This document shows, piece by piece, positions 7,403-17,354 of a DNA stretch of 62,675 nucleotides. The first letter of the stretch is position 1. Each line of letters opens with the position of its first letter. The stretch spans positions 1-62,675 of the forward strand of contig NZ_QGHD01000012.1 of NCBI RefSeq assembly GCF_003148885.1, in the 5' to 3' direction. The position numbers and the translations under genes are program-made. The notes beneath the pieces are model-generated. The model was not told the origin of the DNA. It did not search any database and saw only the letters and a program-made list of their open reading frames with translations. Source of the stretch: Hallerella porci. GTDB taxonomy: Bacteria > Fibrobacterota > Fibrobacteria > Fibrobacterales > Fibrobacteraceae.

Positions 7403-8116
7403 TTAAATTTTATCCATTTTCCGAATTTCGCCGGGGCGCAAATCGCCCAAAGTCCAATTTCCAATGCGAACGCGGATAAGGCGCAAAACTTCGATTTCAA
7501 ATGTTTGCAAGATGCGACGAATTTCGCGATTTTTTCCTTCGTGTAAAATGACTGCAATCCAACAATTTTTTTCTCCGCGTCGTAAAATGCGAACTTTTTC
7601 CATGCGCATTTTTTCGGGAGAATTTCCAAAAATTCGCGGTGGCACAAGAACGCCTTTTTGCATTTGCGTCAATTCTTCTTCGGTCGGCTCACGAGAAATG
7701 CAAACGTGATATTCTTTTTCGAAATGCGTTTCGGGCGCAAGAATTTTGTCGGCGAATGCGGTATCGTTTGTAAAAAGCAGCAAGCCTTCGCTCGCTTTGT
7801 CCAATCGTCCAATCGGAAAAACATGCTGCTGCATTTTTCCTTCGAGTAAATCCATCACCGTTTTGCGGCCTTTTTCATCGGACGCCGTCGTCACAATTCC
7901 TCGCGGTTTATTCATCGCAAAATAAACGAATGCCGTTTCTAAAACGAGTTTTCCATCGACTGCGATTTTTGCATTTTTTGCGGTCGGCGTTTCGGGATTC
8001 CTAACAATTTTTCCGTTGAGTGAAACGCGACCATTTCGCACAAGTGCTTCGGCTTGCGAGCGGGAACAATATCCGCGTTTATTTAAAACGCGTGCGATGC
8101 CAAAAAATTTTTCCAT
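7403..8116 (-). CDS. S4-domain pseudouridine synthase, RsuA/RluB/RluF family
   Basis: Isomerises a specific uridine of rRNA to pseudouridine. The 237-residue protein has an N-terminal S4 RNA-binding domain (about 4-60: ARVLNKRGYCSRSQAEALVRNGRVSLNGK) and a catalytic domain with the signature GRLDKASEGLLLFTND, whose Asp is the nucleophile, plus GKNREIRRI near the C-terminus. Family membership is clear, but I cannot tell which rRNA position it modifies. Expressed alone, divergent from the rhodanese gene that starts at 8255. Confidence 0.9.
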   Translation of the reverse strand: MEKFFGIARVLNKRGYCSRSQAEALVRNGRVSLNGKIVRNPETPTAKNAKIAVDGKLVLETAFVYFAMNKPRGIVTTASDEKGRKTVMDLLEGKMQQHVFPIGRLDKASEGLLLFTNDTAFADKILAPETHFEKEYHVCISREPTEEELTQMQKGVLVPPRIFGNSPEKMRMEKVRILRRGEKNCWIAVILHEGKNREIRRILQTFEIEVLRLIRVRIGNWTLGDLRPGEIRKMDKI

Positions 8117-8254
8117 TTGAATTCCGTTTTTAATTTAGACAATTCTTTGCGAACAAATGAAAATGTTCCTAAAATTCATTCTCTTTTGAAATGCATTTTT
8201 CCAATTCGATTTTTCTTTTTTAAAATTGAAGAGAACTTAAAAATTGGAGATCCG

Positions 8255-8626
8255 ATGAAAAAAATTCTTCTCGCATTACTCGCTCTTTTCTGCGTTAACG
8301 CTTTTGCTGCGTCACCCGCTTACGAAACCATTTCGTGGGATAAAGCAATCGAAATGAAAAAGAAAAATAAAACCGCATTATTTGTAGATGTGCGGACACC
8401 GGGCGAAGTTTCGCAAGGAACTGTTGCGGGTTCGATTAACATTCCTCTTCAACAAATTCAAGAACGCTTCGGCGAACTTCCCAAAGATAAAATCCTTCTC
8501 GTTTTTTGCCGCAGCGGAAAACGCAGCCAAGCGGCTTCGGAATTTTTAACGGCGCAAGGTTACACGAAAATTTATAATGTCGACGGCGGATTTTTAGCAG
8601 CGCCGCCAGCGGCTGCATTTAAGTAA
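8255..8626 (+). CDS. Periplasmic rhodanese-domain protein
   Basis: Single rhodanese domain exported by a signal peptide (MKKILLALLALFCVNAFA, cleavage after Ala18 or so). Active-site loop CRSGKRS carries the sulfur-accepting Cys, followed by AASEFLTAQGYTKIYNVDGG; the VDVRTPGE block is also typical. At 123 residues it matches PspE-type single-domain sulfurtransferases. The ATG at 8255 is chosen because GGAGA precedes it by four bases; the longer frame from 8117 has no such site. The last 55 bases overlap lpxK on the opposite strand. Confidence 0.9.
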   Translation: MKKILLALLALFCVNAFAASPAYETISWDKAIEMKKKNKTALFVDVRTPGEVSQGTVAGSINIPLQQIQERFGELPKDKILLVFCRSGKRSQAASEFLTAQGYTKIYNVDGGFLAAPPAAAFK

Positions 8627-9495
8627 GAAAAAATTTTTGTTCCGATTTTCACCCGTTCTTCTGCGATGTAGAGGAGCGGGCTTTTTTGTATTTCGGGGCG
8701 CAAGCGCACAAAATCTTTTTCGGTGATGACGATGATTTGCCCGCGAGAAATTTCTTGTAAAATGTTCGCTTCGTAATTTTTCGCATGATCGGGAAGAAAA
8801 CGAAAATGCGAAACGCGAGCTCCAAAATTTTTAACATCGCGCACAAAACGTTCGGGATTTCCAATTCCCACAACGACAGCACATTCCGCATTTTGCGGCA
8901 AACTTTCGCCCTTTGCGTTCTGAATTTTTTCGATGAAAAATTGCACGCATTCGTCTTCGGTAATTTTTGATTTTTCTGCGGCAGAAATTTTTTCAGAACA
9001 AATAATTTGCTTCGTCAATTTTCCTAGCGGATGATCTTTTTCAAGGCTCACGCATTTGCCCGCGGGAATTAAATCGCTGATTTTTTTGGCGCATTCATTC
9101 CAGCGTAAAATGAAAATATTTGCGCCGACAAATCGCGAATCTTCTAAACCGCCGTCCGAAAGAATGACGTCGAATTTTCCGTCGATTTTTTGGGCGACTG
9201 CATAACGGTTCTGCGTTTTGAAAAGAGAAACTGCGGGAACTTTTTTTGCGATGAGCTTGCATTCGTCCCAAGCGGCGCTGTGGCAAAGAATTGCCACGCG
9301 GAGTCCCTCCGCGGAAAAACGCTTCGCAAGTTCAATGGTAAGTGGCGTTTTTCCAGCGCCGCCCGCAAGAAATGACCCGAGAATTATCACGGGACTTTTC
9401 AGCGCTTCTTTCGGGCGGTAAATCGTTTTGCGCAAAAGCAGATAGCCTGTGCGATATAAACACGCAAACGCAAATTTTAACGGGAAAAATTTCAC
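8572..9495 (-). CDS. lpxK: Tetraacyldisaccharide 4'-kinase (lipid A synthesis)
   Basis: Phosphorylates the lipid A disaccharide at the cytoplasmic face of the inner membrane. The N-terminal hydrophobic stretch (residues 1-25), the P-loop GSFLAGGAGKTPLTIELA near residue 40, and the family motif ILSDGGLED, followed by ITEKDFVRL in the C-terminal half, identify it. Its 307 residues fit the family. It shows that this organism makes lipid A and hence a Gram-negative outer membrane. Convergent with the rhodanese gene: both reading frames run into each other for 55 bases. Confidence 0.92.
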   Translation of the reverse strand: MKFFPLKFAFACLYRTGYLLLRKTIYRPKEALKSPVIILGSFLAGGAGKTPLTIELAKRFSAEGLRVAILCHSAAWDECKLIAKKVPAVSLFKTQNRYAVAQKIDGKFDVILSDGGLEDSRFVGANIFILRWNECAKKISDLIPAGKCVSLEKDHPLGKLTKQIICSEKISAAEKSKITEDECVQFFIEKIQNAKGESLPQNAECAVVVGIGNPERFVRDVKNFGARVSHFRFLPDHAKNYEANILQEISRGQIIVITEKDFVRLRPEIQKSPLLYIAEERVKIGTKIFSYLNAAAGGAAKNPPSTL

Positions 9496-9611
9496 CGCAT
9501 TAAATTAGAAATTCCATTTTTTGGATTCTTAAAACGAAAATGGAAAATCAAAAAATTTTCTGGACCTTTCTTTTTTTACTTTTTAATCAAAACTTTTTCA
9601 AAGGTAAAACT

Positions 9612-10796
9612 ATGCGCATTCTCGTGTTAAACTGCGGAAGTTCTTCCGTCAAATTTGCCGTCATTGATACGGAAAAGAAAGAATCTCTTTCGAATGGTCT
9701 TGTTGAAAATATCGGTGTCAACGGACACTTTAAAGCAAAAGGCCCCGAAGGCAAAGCGGAATTTCATTTCGATTGCCCGACTCACAAAGAAGCTGTGATC
9801 GAAGTGCAAAAATTTCTCACTTCGCAGAAACTCATCAACACCATCGAAGCGGTCGGTCACCGCGTCGTTCATGGCGGAAAATACATTAAGTCGGAACCGG
9901 TGACGCAAGAACTCATCGATTACATCCGCAGCATTATTTTGTTTGCGCCGCAACACGAAGGCGCTCACGCGACAGGAATGGAAGTCGCCAAAGAAATTTT
10001 CCCGACTCTTCCGCAGCTCGCTGTTTTCGATACCGCATTCCATCAGACGATGCCGCGCAAAGCTTTCCTCTACGGCATTCCGTATTCCTATTACGAGAAA
10101 TATCAAATTCGCCGTTACGGATTCCACGGAACTTCGCACCGTTATGTCAGCGCCGAAGCCGCTCGCATTTTAGGAAAGAAGCCCGAAGAATTGAATTTGA
10201 TTACTGCGCATCTCGGCAACGGAAGTTCTTGTGCCGCAATTCATGCGGGCAAATGCGTTGACACGACGATGGGATTTACTCCGCTCGATGGCCTTGTCAT
10301 GGGAACTCGTTCGGGTTCTGTTGATCCGGCGATTCTTTTCTTCTTGAACAAAAAACTCGGATTTGATATCGATCGTTTGAATCAACTCGTGAACAAAGAA
10401 AGCGGACTTCTCGGACTTTCGGGATTAAGCAATGATATGCGCACGATTACGCAGAAAGCTGCCGAAGGTCATCAAGGCGCACAAATTGCACTTGAAGTTT
10501 TCTGCTATAAACTCGCCCGCGAAATCGGCGGTCTCACGATGGCGCTTCCGCGTTTAGACGCTCTCGTCTTTACCGGTGGCATCGGCGAAAACAGCCGCGT
10601 TGTCCGCGAAATCACTCTTGAAAATTTGGCCATTTTAGGATTCAAGATGGACGCAAAGCGCAACGAAGATAACGGCGAAAATTCAAATCACATTATCACC
10701 GTCGAAGGTTCAAAGCCGCTCGCGATGGTAGTTCCGACCAATGAAGAATTGCTGATTGCTCTCGATACCGCAGAATATGCGAAGAGCGTGAAGTAG
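9612..10796 (+). CDS. ackA: Acetate kinase
   Basis: Converts acetyl phosphate and ADP to acetate and ATP, the energy-yielding end of acetate fermentation. The 394-residue ASKHA-fold protein shows all family blocks: ILVLNCGSSSVKFAV at the start, GHRVVHGG, FDTAFHQTMP, GFHGTSHRYV, HLGNGSS and MGTRSGSVDPA, then FTGGIGENS. ATG 9612 fits an AAAGG seven bases upstream; the longer frame from 9540 adds an unusual N-terminus. No pta gene adjoins; the only phosphotransacetylase-like domain in the window is fused to malic enzyme. Its stop abuts the truA stop on the other strand with no gap. Confidence 0.97.
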   Translation: MRILVLNCGSSSVKFAVIDTEKKESLSNGLVENIGVNGHFKAKGPEGKAEFHFDCPTHKEAVIEVQKFLTSQKLINTIEAVGHRVVHGGKYIKSEPVTQELIDYIRSIILFAPQHEGAHATGMEVAKEIFPTLPQLAVFDTAFHQTMPRKAFLYGIPYSYYEKYQIRRYGFHGTSHRYVSAEAARILGKKPEELNLITAHLGNGSSCAAIHAGKCVDTTMGFTPLDGLVMGTRSGSVDPAILFFLNKKLGFDIDRLNQLVNKESGLLGLSGLSNDMRTITQKAAEGHQGAQIALEVFCYKLAREIGGLTMALPRLDALVFTGGIGENSRVVREITLENLAILGFKMDAKRNEDNGENSNHIITVEGSKPLAMVVPTNEELLIALDTAEYAKSVK

Positions 10797-11540
10797 TTAA
10801 TACAAAACGTCTTCGAGAACTAAACCTTGGGGCGGCGCCATTGTGCGTTCGCCCTTAAATTTATCGGCGAAAATTTCGTTCACCGTTCCCGCGGGATAAC
10901 GCTTGCGCCCGACATCAAAAAGCGTCCCGACCATAGCGCGGACTTGTCGATGCAAAAAACGATTTCCTTGAATGTGCCATTCCGAAATGTAATCGTTGAC
11001 TTTTTTGAGTTCAAATCGGGTGAGATTGCAAACTGTACTTTTCCCATCATTTCGCGGAATGCAAAATCGGATAAAATCGTGTTCGCCTAAAAAAGATTTT
11101 GCTTCGCGTTCCATCAGCTCATAATCGACAGGCAAATGCCCGATTTCCCAACCAAAATCGCGGAGAAGAGCAACGGGTCTTGTGAAAAGAGTGTAAACGT
11201 AATAGCGCGAAACAGCGTCATAACGCGAATGAAAATCGGGAGCGCAAATTTCTAATTCGCGAATTTTTACGGTGCGTTTTCCGAGTCCGTTGATCGAGCG
11301 CATCAATTTTTGACAATCGATTTCGCCATCGTAATCGAAGTGCACCATTTGTCCGCGGGCGTGAACGCCTGTGTCTGTGCGTCCCGCGGCGACTAAATCA
11401 ATTGGAGTCCGCAAAGCGATGCGGAACGCTTCTTCTAACGCCGACTGAACGGTTACAAATTTTGTTTTGCCGTGTTCGTTTTGTTCTTGCCAGCCAAAGT
11501 ATGCGCTGCCTAAATATTCGCAGCGAAAGCGGTAACGCAT
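10797..11540 (-). CDS. truA: tRNA pseudouridine(38-40) synthase
   Basis: Modifies uridines 38-40 in the anticodon arm of tRNAs. The 247 residues are the usual length. The catalytic block AAGRTDTGVHARGQMVHFDY with nucleophilic Asp is present, and the N-terminal RCEYLGSAYFGWQ and the C-terminal GNRFLHRQVRAMVGTL are typical. The start ATG at 11540 lies one base after the stop of the upstream gene (TAAAATG), with GGAG inside that gene's final codons, so the two are translationally coupled. Confidence 0.96.
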   Translation of the reverse strand: MRYRFRCEYLGSAYFGWQEQNEHGKTKFVTVQSALEEAFRIALRTPIDLVAAGRTDTGVHARGQMVHFDYDGEIDCQKLMRSINGLGKRTVKIRELEICAPDFHSRYDAVSRYYVYTLFTRPVALLRDFGWEIGHLPVDYELMEREAKSFLGEHDFIRFCIPRNDGKSTVCNLTRFELKKVNDYISEWHIQGNRFLHRQVRAMVGTLFDVGRKRYPAGTVNEIFADKFKGERTMAPPQGLVLEDVLY

Positions 11541-11541
11541 T

Positions 11542-12504
11542 TTATTCTCCGGTTTCGCGTTTAATGCGAATCACCGTTTCCACTTGTTCTTCGGAAAGCT
11601 GCGTTCTCCGCGCAATTTCGGACGGCGTAAGTCCGCGGCGATTTAACTGCAAAACTTTTTCTTTGTCTTGGCGTTCGCGGTCAAAGCGCGTCATTTCGAG
11701 CGGATTCGGTTTCGGAACCGCAGTCGTATAAATCGTATTGTGACTTTGCGCTTTATACTTAATCGTTTTATCCGGATCGCGGTGAACGCCTTTCGGGACA
11801 GTGAGTCCGGTTAATGTATCCGAAAGAGATTGGAATGCTTTTGTAATGCGTTCTTTTGCCGTGGGACGAAGCACGGGGCGTTCAATTTCGCCTTTCGCAT
11901 TTTCAAATTCGACATCGTCCGCGGGGACTGTCGCATCTTTTGCTTCTTGCTGCGAATTGGCATTTCCCGATTCCGGATTCGTAACATCATCGATAATCGA
12001 ACGGCGATGGACTCTTGTGCGATCGACGAATGTCGGATCATCGAGGCCGCCTTTCGGCGTTTTGAAACGATTTTCTTCGCGGATTTTTTCGAGCTGACGC
12101 GTTATCGCTTCTTGACGATTTCTTAAGAAGAGGAAAACGCCGCCGAGAATGACGATGAGTAAAATGAGTCCGCCGATGATAAACAAAAAGGCATTCGAAC
12201 TAGAATTTTCTTTTTCGCTTTTTGCATTTTCGGTGACCTCACTTTTGGTTGCCTTTCCTTCGGGTTCTAAATTGCGCATCGCAATTAAAACTCCCCACAA
12301 AGAATCTCGCGTTTTAATCGCAATTTCTTTTGCCGCAGGATCTTCGGCGGCAGCAAATACAGCCATATCGGCTTCGTCAATTTCTTCACGAATGGCTAAG
12401 TAGCGTCCTCCATCCAGCTTAGGCTCAAACGGATCCGCTTTTAAAAAAGCGAAAAGCGCAATAGCAAGCACCAAAAGGACTGCGGGAACGATAAACTTTT
12501 TCAT
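11542..12504 (-). CDS. Unrecognised membrane protein with C-terminal helix-turn-helix
   Basis: I do not recognise the family. From the ATG at 12504 (320 residues) it has an N-terminal membrane segment or uncleaved signal (about 1-20), an acidic presumably periplasmic stretch of about 80 residues, and a second strongly hydrophobic segment (NAFLFIIGGLILLIVILGGV). A long charged cytoplasmic region follows. The last roughly 45 residues (LQLNRRGLTPSEIARRTQLS, then EEQVETVIRIKRETGE) look like a helix-turn-helix of the sigma-like or DUF6115-like type. A membrane-tethered DNA-binding protein is possible but the role is unknown. Coupled to truA one base downstream. Confidence 0.75.
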   Translation of the reverse strand: MKKFIVPAVLLVLAIALFAFLKADPFEPKLDGGRYLAIREEIDEADMAVFAAAEDPAAKEIAIKTRDSLWGVLIAMRNLEPEGKATKSEVTENAKSEKENSSSNAFLFIIGGLILLIVILGGVFLFLRNRQEAITRQLEKIREENRFKTPKGGLDDPTFVDRTRVHRRSIIDDVTNPESGNANSQQEAKDATVPADDVEFENAKGEIERPVLRPTAKERITKAFQSLSDTLTGLTVPKGVHRDPDKTIKYKAQSHNTIYTTAVPKPNPLEMTRFDRERQDKEKVLQLNRRGLTPSEIARRTQLSEEQVETVIRIKRETGE

Positions 12505-12543
12505 AACGGGAAATTTACAAAAATTTCGGCGATTTTTCACGCA

Positions 12544-12569
12544 AAAAGCCCGGCGTTAGCCGGGCTTTT
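12544..12569 (-). terminator. Rho-independent terminator of carA
   Basis: Perfect hairpin AAAAGCCCGGC with loop TAAC and GCCGGGCTTTT on the minus strand, followed by further T, 17 bases past the carA stop. It separates the carBA unit from the next gene. Confidence 0.9.
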
Positions 12570-12585
12570 GAATTGACTTTTCCGA

Positions 12586-13737
12586 TTATTTTCCAGTGAC
12601 CAGTTTGCGGCAATCTTCGAAGAATGGGTTCGAATCATGCGGACCTGGAGCAGCTTCGGGGTGGAATTGCACTGCGATCATCGGGAATTTTTTCGAGCGG
12701 AATCCTTCGATGGATTGATCGTTCAAATTGATATGCGTCACTTCCAAAGATTCGGGGTCAATGGAATTTTCCAAGACGGCGAAGTTATGGTTTTGCGACG
12801 TTACCATCACACGACCTGTATCCATAAATTTCACCGGATGGTTTCCGCCGTGGTGACCGAATTTAAGACGACCGGTTTGCGCACCGTTTGCAAGTCCTAA
12901 AATCTGATGGCCCAAGCAAATTCCCATCACCGGAACTTTTCCAAGGATTGCTTTTGCATTCTTCACCGCATCCTTGACGCCCGCAGGATCGCCCGGCCCA
13001 TTGGAGAAGAAAACTGCATCCGGTTTCATCGCAAGCACTTCTTCGGCGGGAGTGTAAGCCGGCACAACGGTGACTTTAAAACCTTGCATCCGCAAGTTGC
13101 GCAAAATATTCCGCTTGATGCCGAAATCGTAAGCGACGAGTTTCAAATCAGCCGGCGGAAGTTCTTTCGGCATGCCGAAATCATTTACAAAACTGTCCGA
13201 GAATTCGTACTTCGTTTTGCAAGTGACCGTTTCGACCATATCGATTCCATCCAAGCCCGCCCAAGCTTTTGCTTTGGCGACGCCTTCTTCGGCAGAGACG
13301 CTTCCCGATGTGCAAATGAAACCTTTGAGAGTTCCTTTTTCACGGAGAAGAAGTGTGAGCGCACGCGTATCAATTCCAGCGAGAGCCGGGATGCCGTAGC
13401 GTTTCAAAGCATCCGTTAAAGATTCTTCGGAACGCCAGTTCGAATCCGCGTTAATTTGCTGCACGAGAAGTCCCGCCGCTTGGAATTTTTCGCTTTCCAT
13501 GTCGGCTTGGTTAATGCCGACGTTTCCGATTTCTGTTTCGGTGAGAGTCACAAACTGGCCCGCGTAAGAAGGATCCGAAAGGATTTCTTCGTAGCCCGAA
13601 AGCGATGTGTTGAACACAACTTCACCAAAGGAATCGACAGGAGCGCCCATCGAGTAACCGTAAAAGACGCTACCGTCTGCGAGAGCGAGGAATGCCTTGC
13701 GTTCGCGCTGAATTTTCCATTTTTCTTGTAATGTCAT
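12586..13737 (-). CDS. carA: Carbamoyl-phosphate synthase small (glutaminase) subunit
   Basis: Hydrolyses glutamine and passes ammonia to CarB for carbamoyl phosphate, used for pyrimidines and arginine. The 383-residue protein has the CarA N-terminal domain (ALADGSVFYGYSMGAP, FNTSLSGYEEILSDPSYAGQ) and a class I glutamine amidotransferase domain with the nucleophile elbow GICLGHQILGLA and the catalytic His-Glu in VQFHPEAAPGP. It lies 15 bases after carB, so the order is carB-carA, the reverse of the usual carA-carB. A strong terminator follows. Confidence 0.97.
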   Translation of the reverse strand: MTLQEKWKIQRERKAFLALADGSVFYGYSMGAPVDSFGEVVFNTSLSGYEEILSDPSYAGQFVTLTETEIGNVGINQADMESEKFQAAGLLVQQINADSNWRSEESLTDALKRYGIPALAGIDTRALTLLLREKGTLKGFICTSGSVSAEEGVAKAKAWAGLDGIDMVETVTCKTKYEFSDSFVNDFGMPKELPPADLKLVAYDFGIKRNILRNLRMQGFKVTVVPAYTPAEEVLAMKPDAVFFSNGPGDPAGVKDAVKNAKAILGKVPVMGICLGHQILGLANGAQTGRLKFGHHGGNHPVKFMDTGRVMVTSQNHNFAVLENSIDPESLEVTHINLNDQSIEGFRSKKFPMIAVQFHPEAAPGPHDSNPFFEDCRKLVTGK

Positions 13738-13752
13738 TTTGTGCGGTCCTTC

Positions 13753-16700
13753 TTAAACGTTTACCTTCGGAGCGTGACGTTGATATTCTTGGATGGAGCA
13801 AACTTCCACGCCAAATTTTCCGTCGCCCGATTCACCCTTCATATCTTCCAAGCCTTCGACTGTTGCGCGAAGCGCGTCGATGGTCGTCGTGATTGGAATG
13901 CCGCGGAGAATGCAAGTGGAGCGAATTTTCGCTTCGTCCTTGGCGGCTTTTGCGCCCGGCGTCGGCGTGTTCACAATCCATGCGAGATCTTTTTCGTCAA
14001 TCAAATCCAAAACATTCGGGCGACCATCCGAGATGCGGAAAACGCCGTGAGTTTTGATGCCATGATTGCGGAGAACTGTACTTGTTCCGCGGGTGGAGTA
14101 AATTTCGAAGCCGAGTTTCACAAGGCGCTGAGCATAAGGAACGACCGTTTCTTGGTCTGCATCCTTGACGCTGAGGAAAATATTTCCCTTCATCGGCACA
14201 TAGTTGCCTGCACCCACTTGGCTCTTAATGTAAGCCATCGAATGTCTGTAATCGAGGCCCATGACTTCGCCAGTCGATTTCATTTCCGGAGAAAGAATCA
14301 CATCGACACCCGGGAAGCGGGCGAACGGGAACACGGCTTCTTTCACCGCATAATATTTCGGCGTAAAGAGTTTCGTATAACCGAGATCTTTGAGCTTCTT
14401 CCCTGCCATCACGAGAGCGGCAAGTTTTGCAAACGGAATGCCCGTCGCCTTCGAAACAAACGGAACTGTGCGCGATGCGCGCGGGTTCACTTCGATCACG
14501 TAAATATCATCGCCGTGCACAGCAAATTGCACATTCATCAAACCGACAACATGCAATTCTCGTGCAAAGTCAATGGCGAGTTTACGCAGACGCGCTTGAA
14601 TTTCTTTGGAGAATGTCGGAGGCGGAATCGTGCAAGCCGAGTCGCCAGAGTGAATGCCCGCAAGTTCGATGTGTTCCATGATGCCGCAAATTTCTGCGGT
14701 TTCACCATCGGAAATGCAGTCCACATCGCATTCGGTCGCTTGTTCCAAGAAATGGTCCACGAGAATTGGACGATCCGGAGAAACTTCCAACGCTTCTTCT
14801 TCCATGTATTTGCGAAGAGCGGCTTCGTCGTGAACGATGCACATGGCGCGTCCACCCAAAACGAAACTCGGACGAGCGAGAACAGGGAAACCGATTTTAT
14901 GCGCAATGGCGACGGCTTCGTCAGCGGTTTGCGCCATTCCCGAAGGCGGCTGCAAAACCTGCAATTTGTTCACGATGTCGCCAAAGAGTTTGCGGTCTTC
15001 GGCAGCGTCGATCATCGCGGGCGACGTACCGATAATGTGCACGCCGTTTTCTTCCAACTGATTCGCAAGATTTAACGGAGTTTGTCCGCCGAATTGAACG
15101 ATTGCGCCATCGCATTTTTCGTGGCGGTAAACATTCAAAACATCTTCGAGAGTGAGCGGTTCAAAATACAACTTATCCGAAGTATCGTAGTCCGTTGAAA
15201 CCGTTTCGGGGTTCGAGTTCACCATCACCGTTTCAAAGCCCGCTTTGCGCAAAGCGAAGGAAGCGTGAACGCAGCAATAGTCAAATTCGATACCTTGACC
15301 GATACGGTTCGGGCCACCGCCGAGAATCATAATTTTCTTTTTGCCCGACGGCTTTTCATCGGGGCGAAGACCTGTGCCATCGCCGAGTTGTCCTGCGGTC
15401 GGATTTTCGAAATGATTGTCGTCGAAGCGGTAAGTCGAATAGAGATACGGCGTATAAGATTGGAATTCGGCTGCGCAAGTATCGACTTGGGCAAAGCTCG
15501 GCACAACGCCGATTTTTTCGCGGGCTTCGCGGACTTGAATTTCTTTCGATTTCAAAATCCATGCGATTTGACGATCCGAGAATCCGAGATCTTTTGCTTG
15601 GCGGAAAAGCGCTTTATCTTTGGCGAGATTTTCAAGTGTTTTTGCAGCGCGAATTTCGTCTTCGAAGAGAGCGATTTCTTGCAATTCGCGAAGGAACCAT
15701 TTGTCAATTTTGCAAATGTCGTGAATTTTATCCACGCTCCAACCGCGGCGGAAACCTGCCCGCACAAAGAAAATGCGTTCTGCAGAAGGACGCGCAATTT
15801 CTGCGGCTAATTCTTCGTCCGAAACGGATTCGTAACGCGCATCTTTACCGTCTGCGCCGTAGCCTGCGTGACCCGTTTCAAGAGAACGCATCGCTTTTTG
15901 GAAGGACTGTTTGAAAGTGCGGCCAATCGCCATCACTTCGCCGACAGACTTCATCTGCGTTCCGAGTTTTGTATCGGCGCCGTTGAATTTTTCAAATGCG
16001 AAACGCGGCACTTTGGTAACGATGTAGTCGATCGAAGGTTCGAAGCAAGCAGGCGTTACCTTGGTGATGTCGTTCAAAATTTCGTCGAGAGTATAACCCA
16101 CGGCGAGCTTGGCAGCAAACTTGGCAATCGGGAAGCCCGTCGCCTTCGAAGCCAAAGCCGAAGAACGCGAAACGCGCGGATTCATTTCGATAACGACGAT
16201 GCGACCATTCTTCGGATTGAGCGCAAATTGCACATTCGATCCACCGGTGTCAATGCCGATTTCACGCATCACCGCAATCGCTGCGTCACGCAACTTTTGA
16301 TATTCGCGGTCTGTCAATGTTAACGCCGGAGCAATCGTAATCGAGTCGCCCGTGTGAACGCCCATCGGATCTAAGTTTTCGATGGAGCAAACGATCACGC
16401 AGTTATCTTTGTGGTCGCGCATGACTTCGAGTTCGAATTCTTTCCAGCCTTCAATCGATTCTTCGATAAGGACTTCCGAAGTCGGACTATAATAAAGTCC
16501 GCGTTGCACAATCGTTTCAAATTCTTCTTGATTGTGAGCGATACCGCCACCGGTTCCGCCGAGTGTAAAACCCGGACGAATAACAACCGGCCAGACGCCG
16601 AGTTTTTCGCGGGCAGCAATTGCTTGTTCCAATGTGTTTGCCGAAATGCTCTGCGGCATATCGAGACCGATGCGTTCCATCGCTTCTTTGAAAAGTTCGC

Positions 16701-17085
16701 GGTCTTCGGCTTTGTTAATCACATCCGGACGAGCACCGATCATCTCGACATTGTAGCGCGAAAGGACGCCTTTCTTGTGAAGCTTCATCGCGAGGTTGAG
16801 CGCAGTCTGTCCACCGAGAGTCGGAAGCAGCGCATCCGGACGTTCACGGCGAATAATTTCCGTGAGCGCTTGTGCGGTTAAAGGTTCAATGTATGTGCGG
16901 TCTGCAAAATCCGGATCCGTCATAATCGTTGCCGGGTTTGAGTTGACGAGCACGACCTCGTAGCCTTCGGCCTTAAGCGACTTACAAGCTTGAACGCCTG
17001 AATAGTCAAATTCGCAAGCCTGACCGATAACAATCGGACCGGAGCCGATGAGCATTATCTTTTTGATGTCTTCACGTTTTGGCAT
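13753..17085 (-). CDS. carB: Carbamoyl-phosphate synthase large subunit
   Basis: Makes carbamoyl phosphate from bicarbonate, ammonia and two ATP. The 1110-residue protein has the duplicated ATP-grasp architecture: the first half begins [23 protein letters not shown] and the second [23 protein letters not shown]. Each half has a GGQTxLNLA block ([20 protein letters not shown]). A C-terminal MGS-like allosteric domain (from about residue 960: [23 protein letters not shown]) completes it. AAGGT precedes the start. First gene of the carB-carA pair. Confidence 0.98.
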   Translation of the reverse strand: MPKREDIKKIMLIGSGPIVIGQACEFDYSGVQACKSLKAEGYEVVLVNSNPATIMTDPDFADRTYIEPLTAQALTEIIRRERPDALLPTLGGQTALNLAMKLHKKGVLSRYNVEMIGARPDVINKAEDRELFKEAMERIGLDMPQSISANTLEQAIAAREKLGVWPVVIRPGFTLGGTGGGIAHNQEEFETIVQRGLYYSPTSEVLIEESIEGWKEFELEVMRDHKDNCVIVCSIENLDPMGVHTGDSITIAPALTLTDREYQKLRDAAIAVMREIGIDTGGSNVQFALNPKNGRIVVIEMNPRVSRSSALASKATGFPIAKFAAKLAVGYTLDEILNDITKVTPACFEPSIDYIVTKVPRFAFEKFNGADTKLGTQMKSVGEVMAIGRTFKQSFQKAMRSLETGHAGYGADGKDARYESVSDEELAAEIARPSAERIFFVRAGFRRGWSVDKIHDICKIDKWFLRELQEIALFEDEIRAAKTLENLAKDKALFRQAKDLGFSDRQIAWILKSKEIQVREAREKIGVVPSFAQVDTCAAEFQSYTPYLYSTYRFDDNHFENPTAGQLGDGTGLRPDEKPSGKKKIMILGGGPNRIGQGIEFDYCCVHASFALRKAGFETVMVNSNPETVSTDYDTSDKLYFEPLTLEDVLNVYRHEKCDGAIVQFGGQTPLNLANQLEENGVHIIGTSPAMIDAAEDRKLFGDIVNKLQVLQPPSGMAQTADEAVAIAHKIGFPVLARPSFVLGGRAMCIVHDEAALRKYMEEEALEVSPDRPILVDHFLEQATECDVDCISDGETAEICGIMEHIELAGIHSGDSACTIPPPTFSKEIQARLRKLAIDFARELHVVGLMNVQFAVHGDDIYVIEVNPRASRTVPFVSKATGIPFAKLAALVMAGKKLKDLGYTKLFTPKYYAVKEAVFPFARFPGVDVILSPEMKSTGEVMGLDYRHSMAYIKSQVGAGNYVPMKGNIFLSVKDADQETVVPYAQRLVKLGFEIYSTRGTSTVLRNHGIKTHGVFRISDGRPNVLDLIDEKDLAWIVNTPTPGAKAAKDEAKIRSTCILRGIPITTTIDALRATVEGLEDMKGESGDGKFGVEVCSIQEYQRHAPKVNV

Positions 17086-17354
17086 AGTACCTTCGATTGA
17101 GCTAAATCGGCGTAATTTTAGAAATATCTAGCGCCAAAAAAAAGGGAAAATTTTATTTTTTTTCAAAGAAAAAGAAAGGACCAAAAGTCCTCGTGGAAAT
17201 TGTTTTTTCATCGGAAAATTTTGAAGCGAAACAAGACAAATTTGTAAAAATATTTTCGTTTCGCAAATTTCTATTTCCTGATTTCTGACTTCTAATTTCA
17301 GCATTCTATTTTCCCAAACATCTTCGCTTCTTAATTTATTTGTAAATTGAGAGC

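Noticed and set aside
13741-15075. Long plus-strand frame antisense to carB
   Set aside because: Strong antisense frame of a highly conserved gene; composition (Arg/His/Phe-rich) and lack of a ribosome binding site mark it as a shadow.
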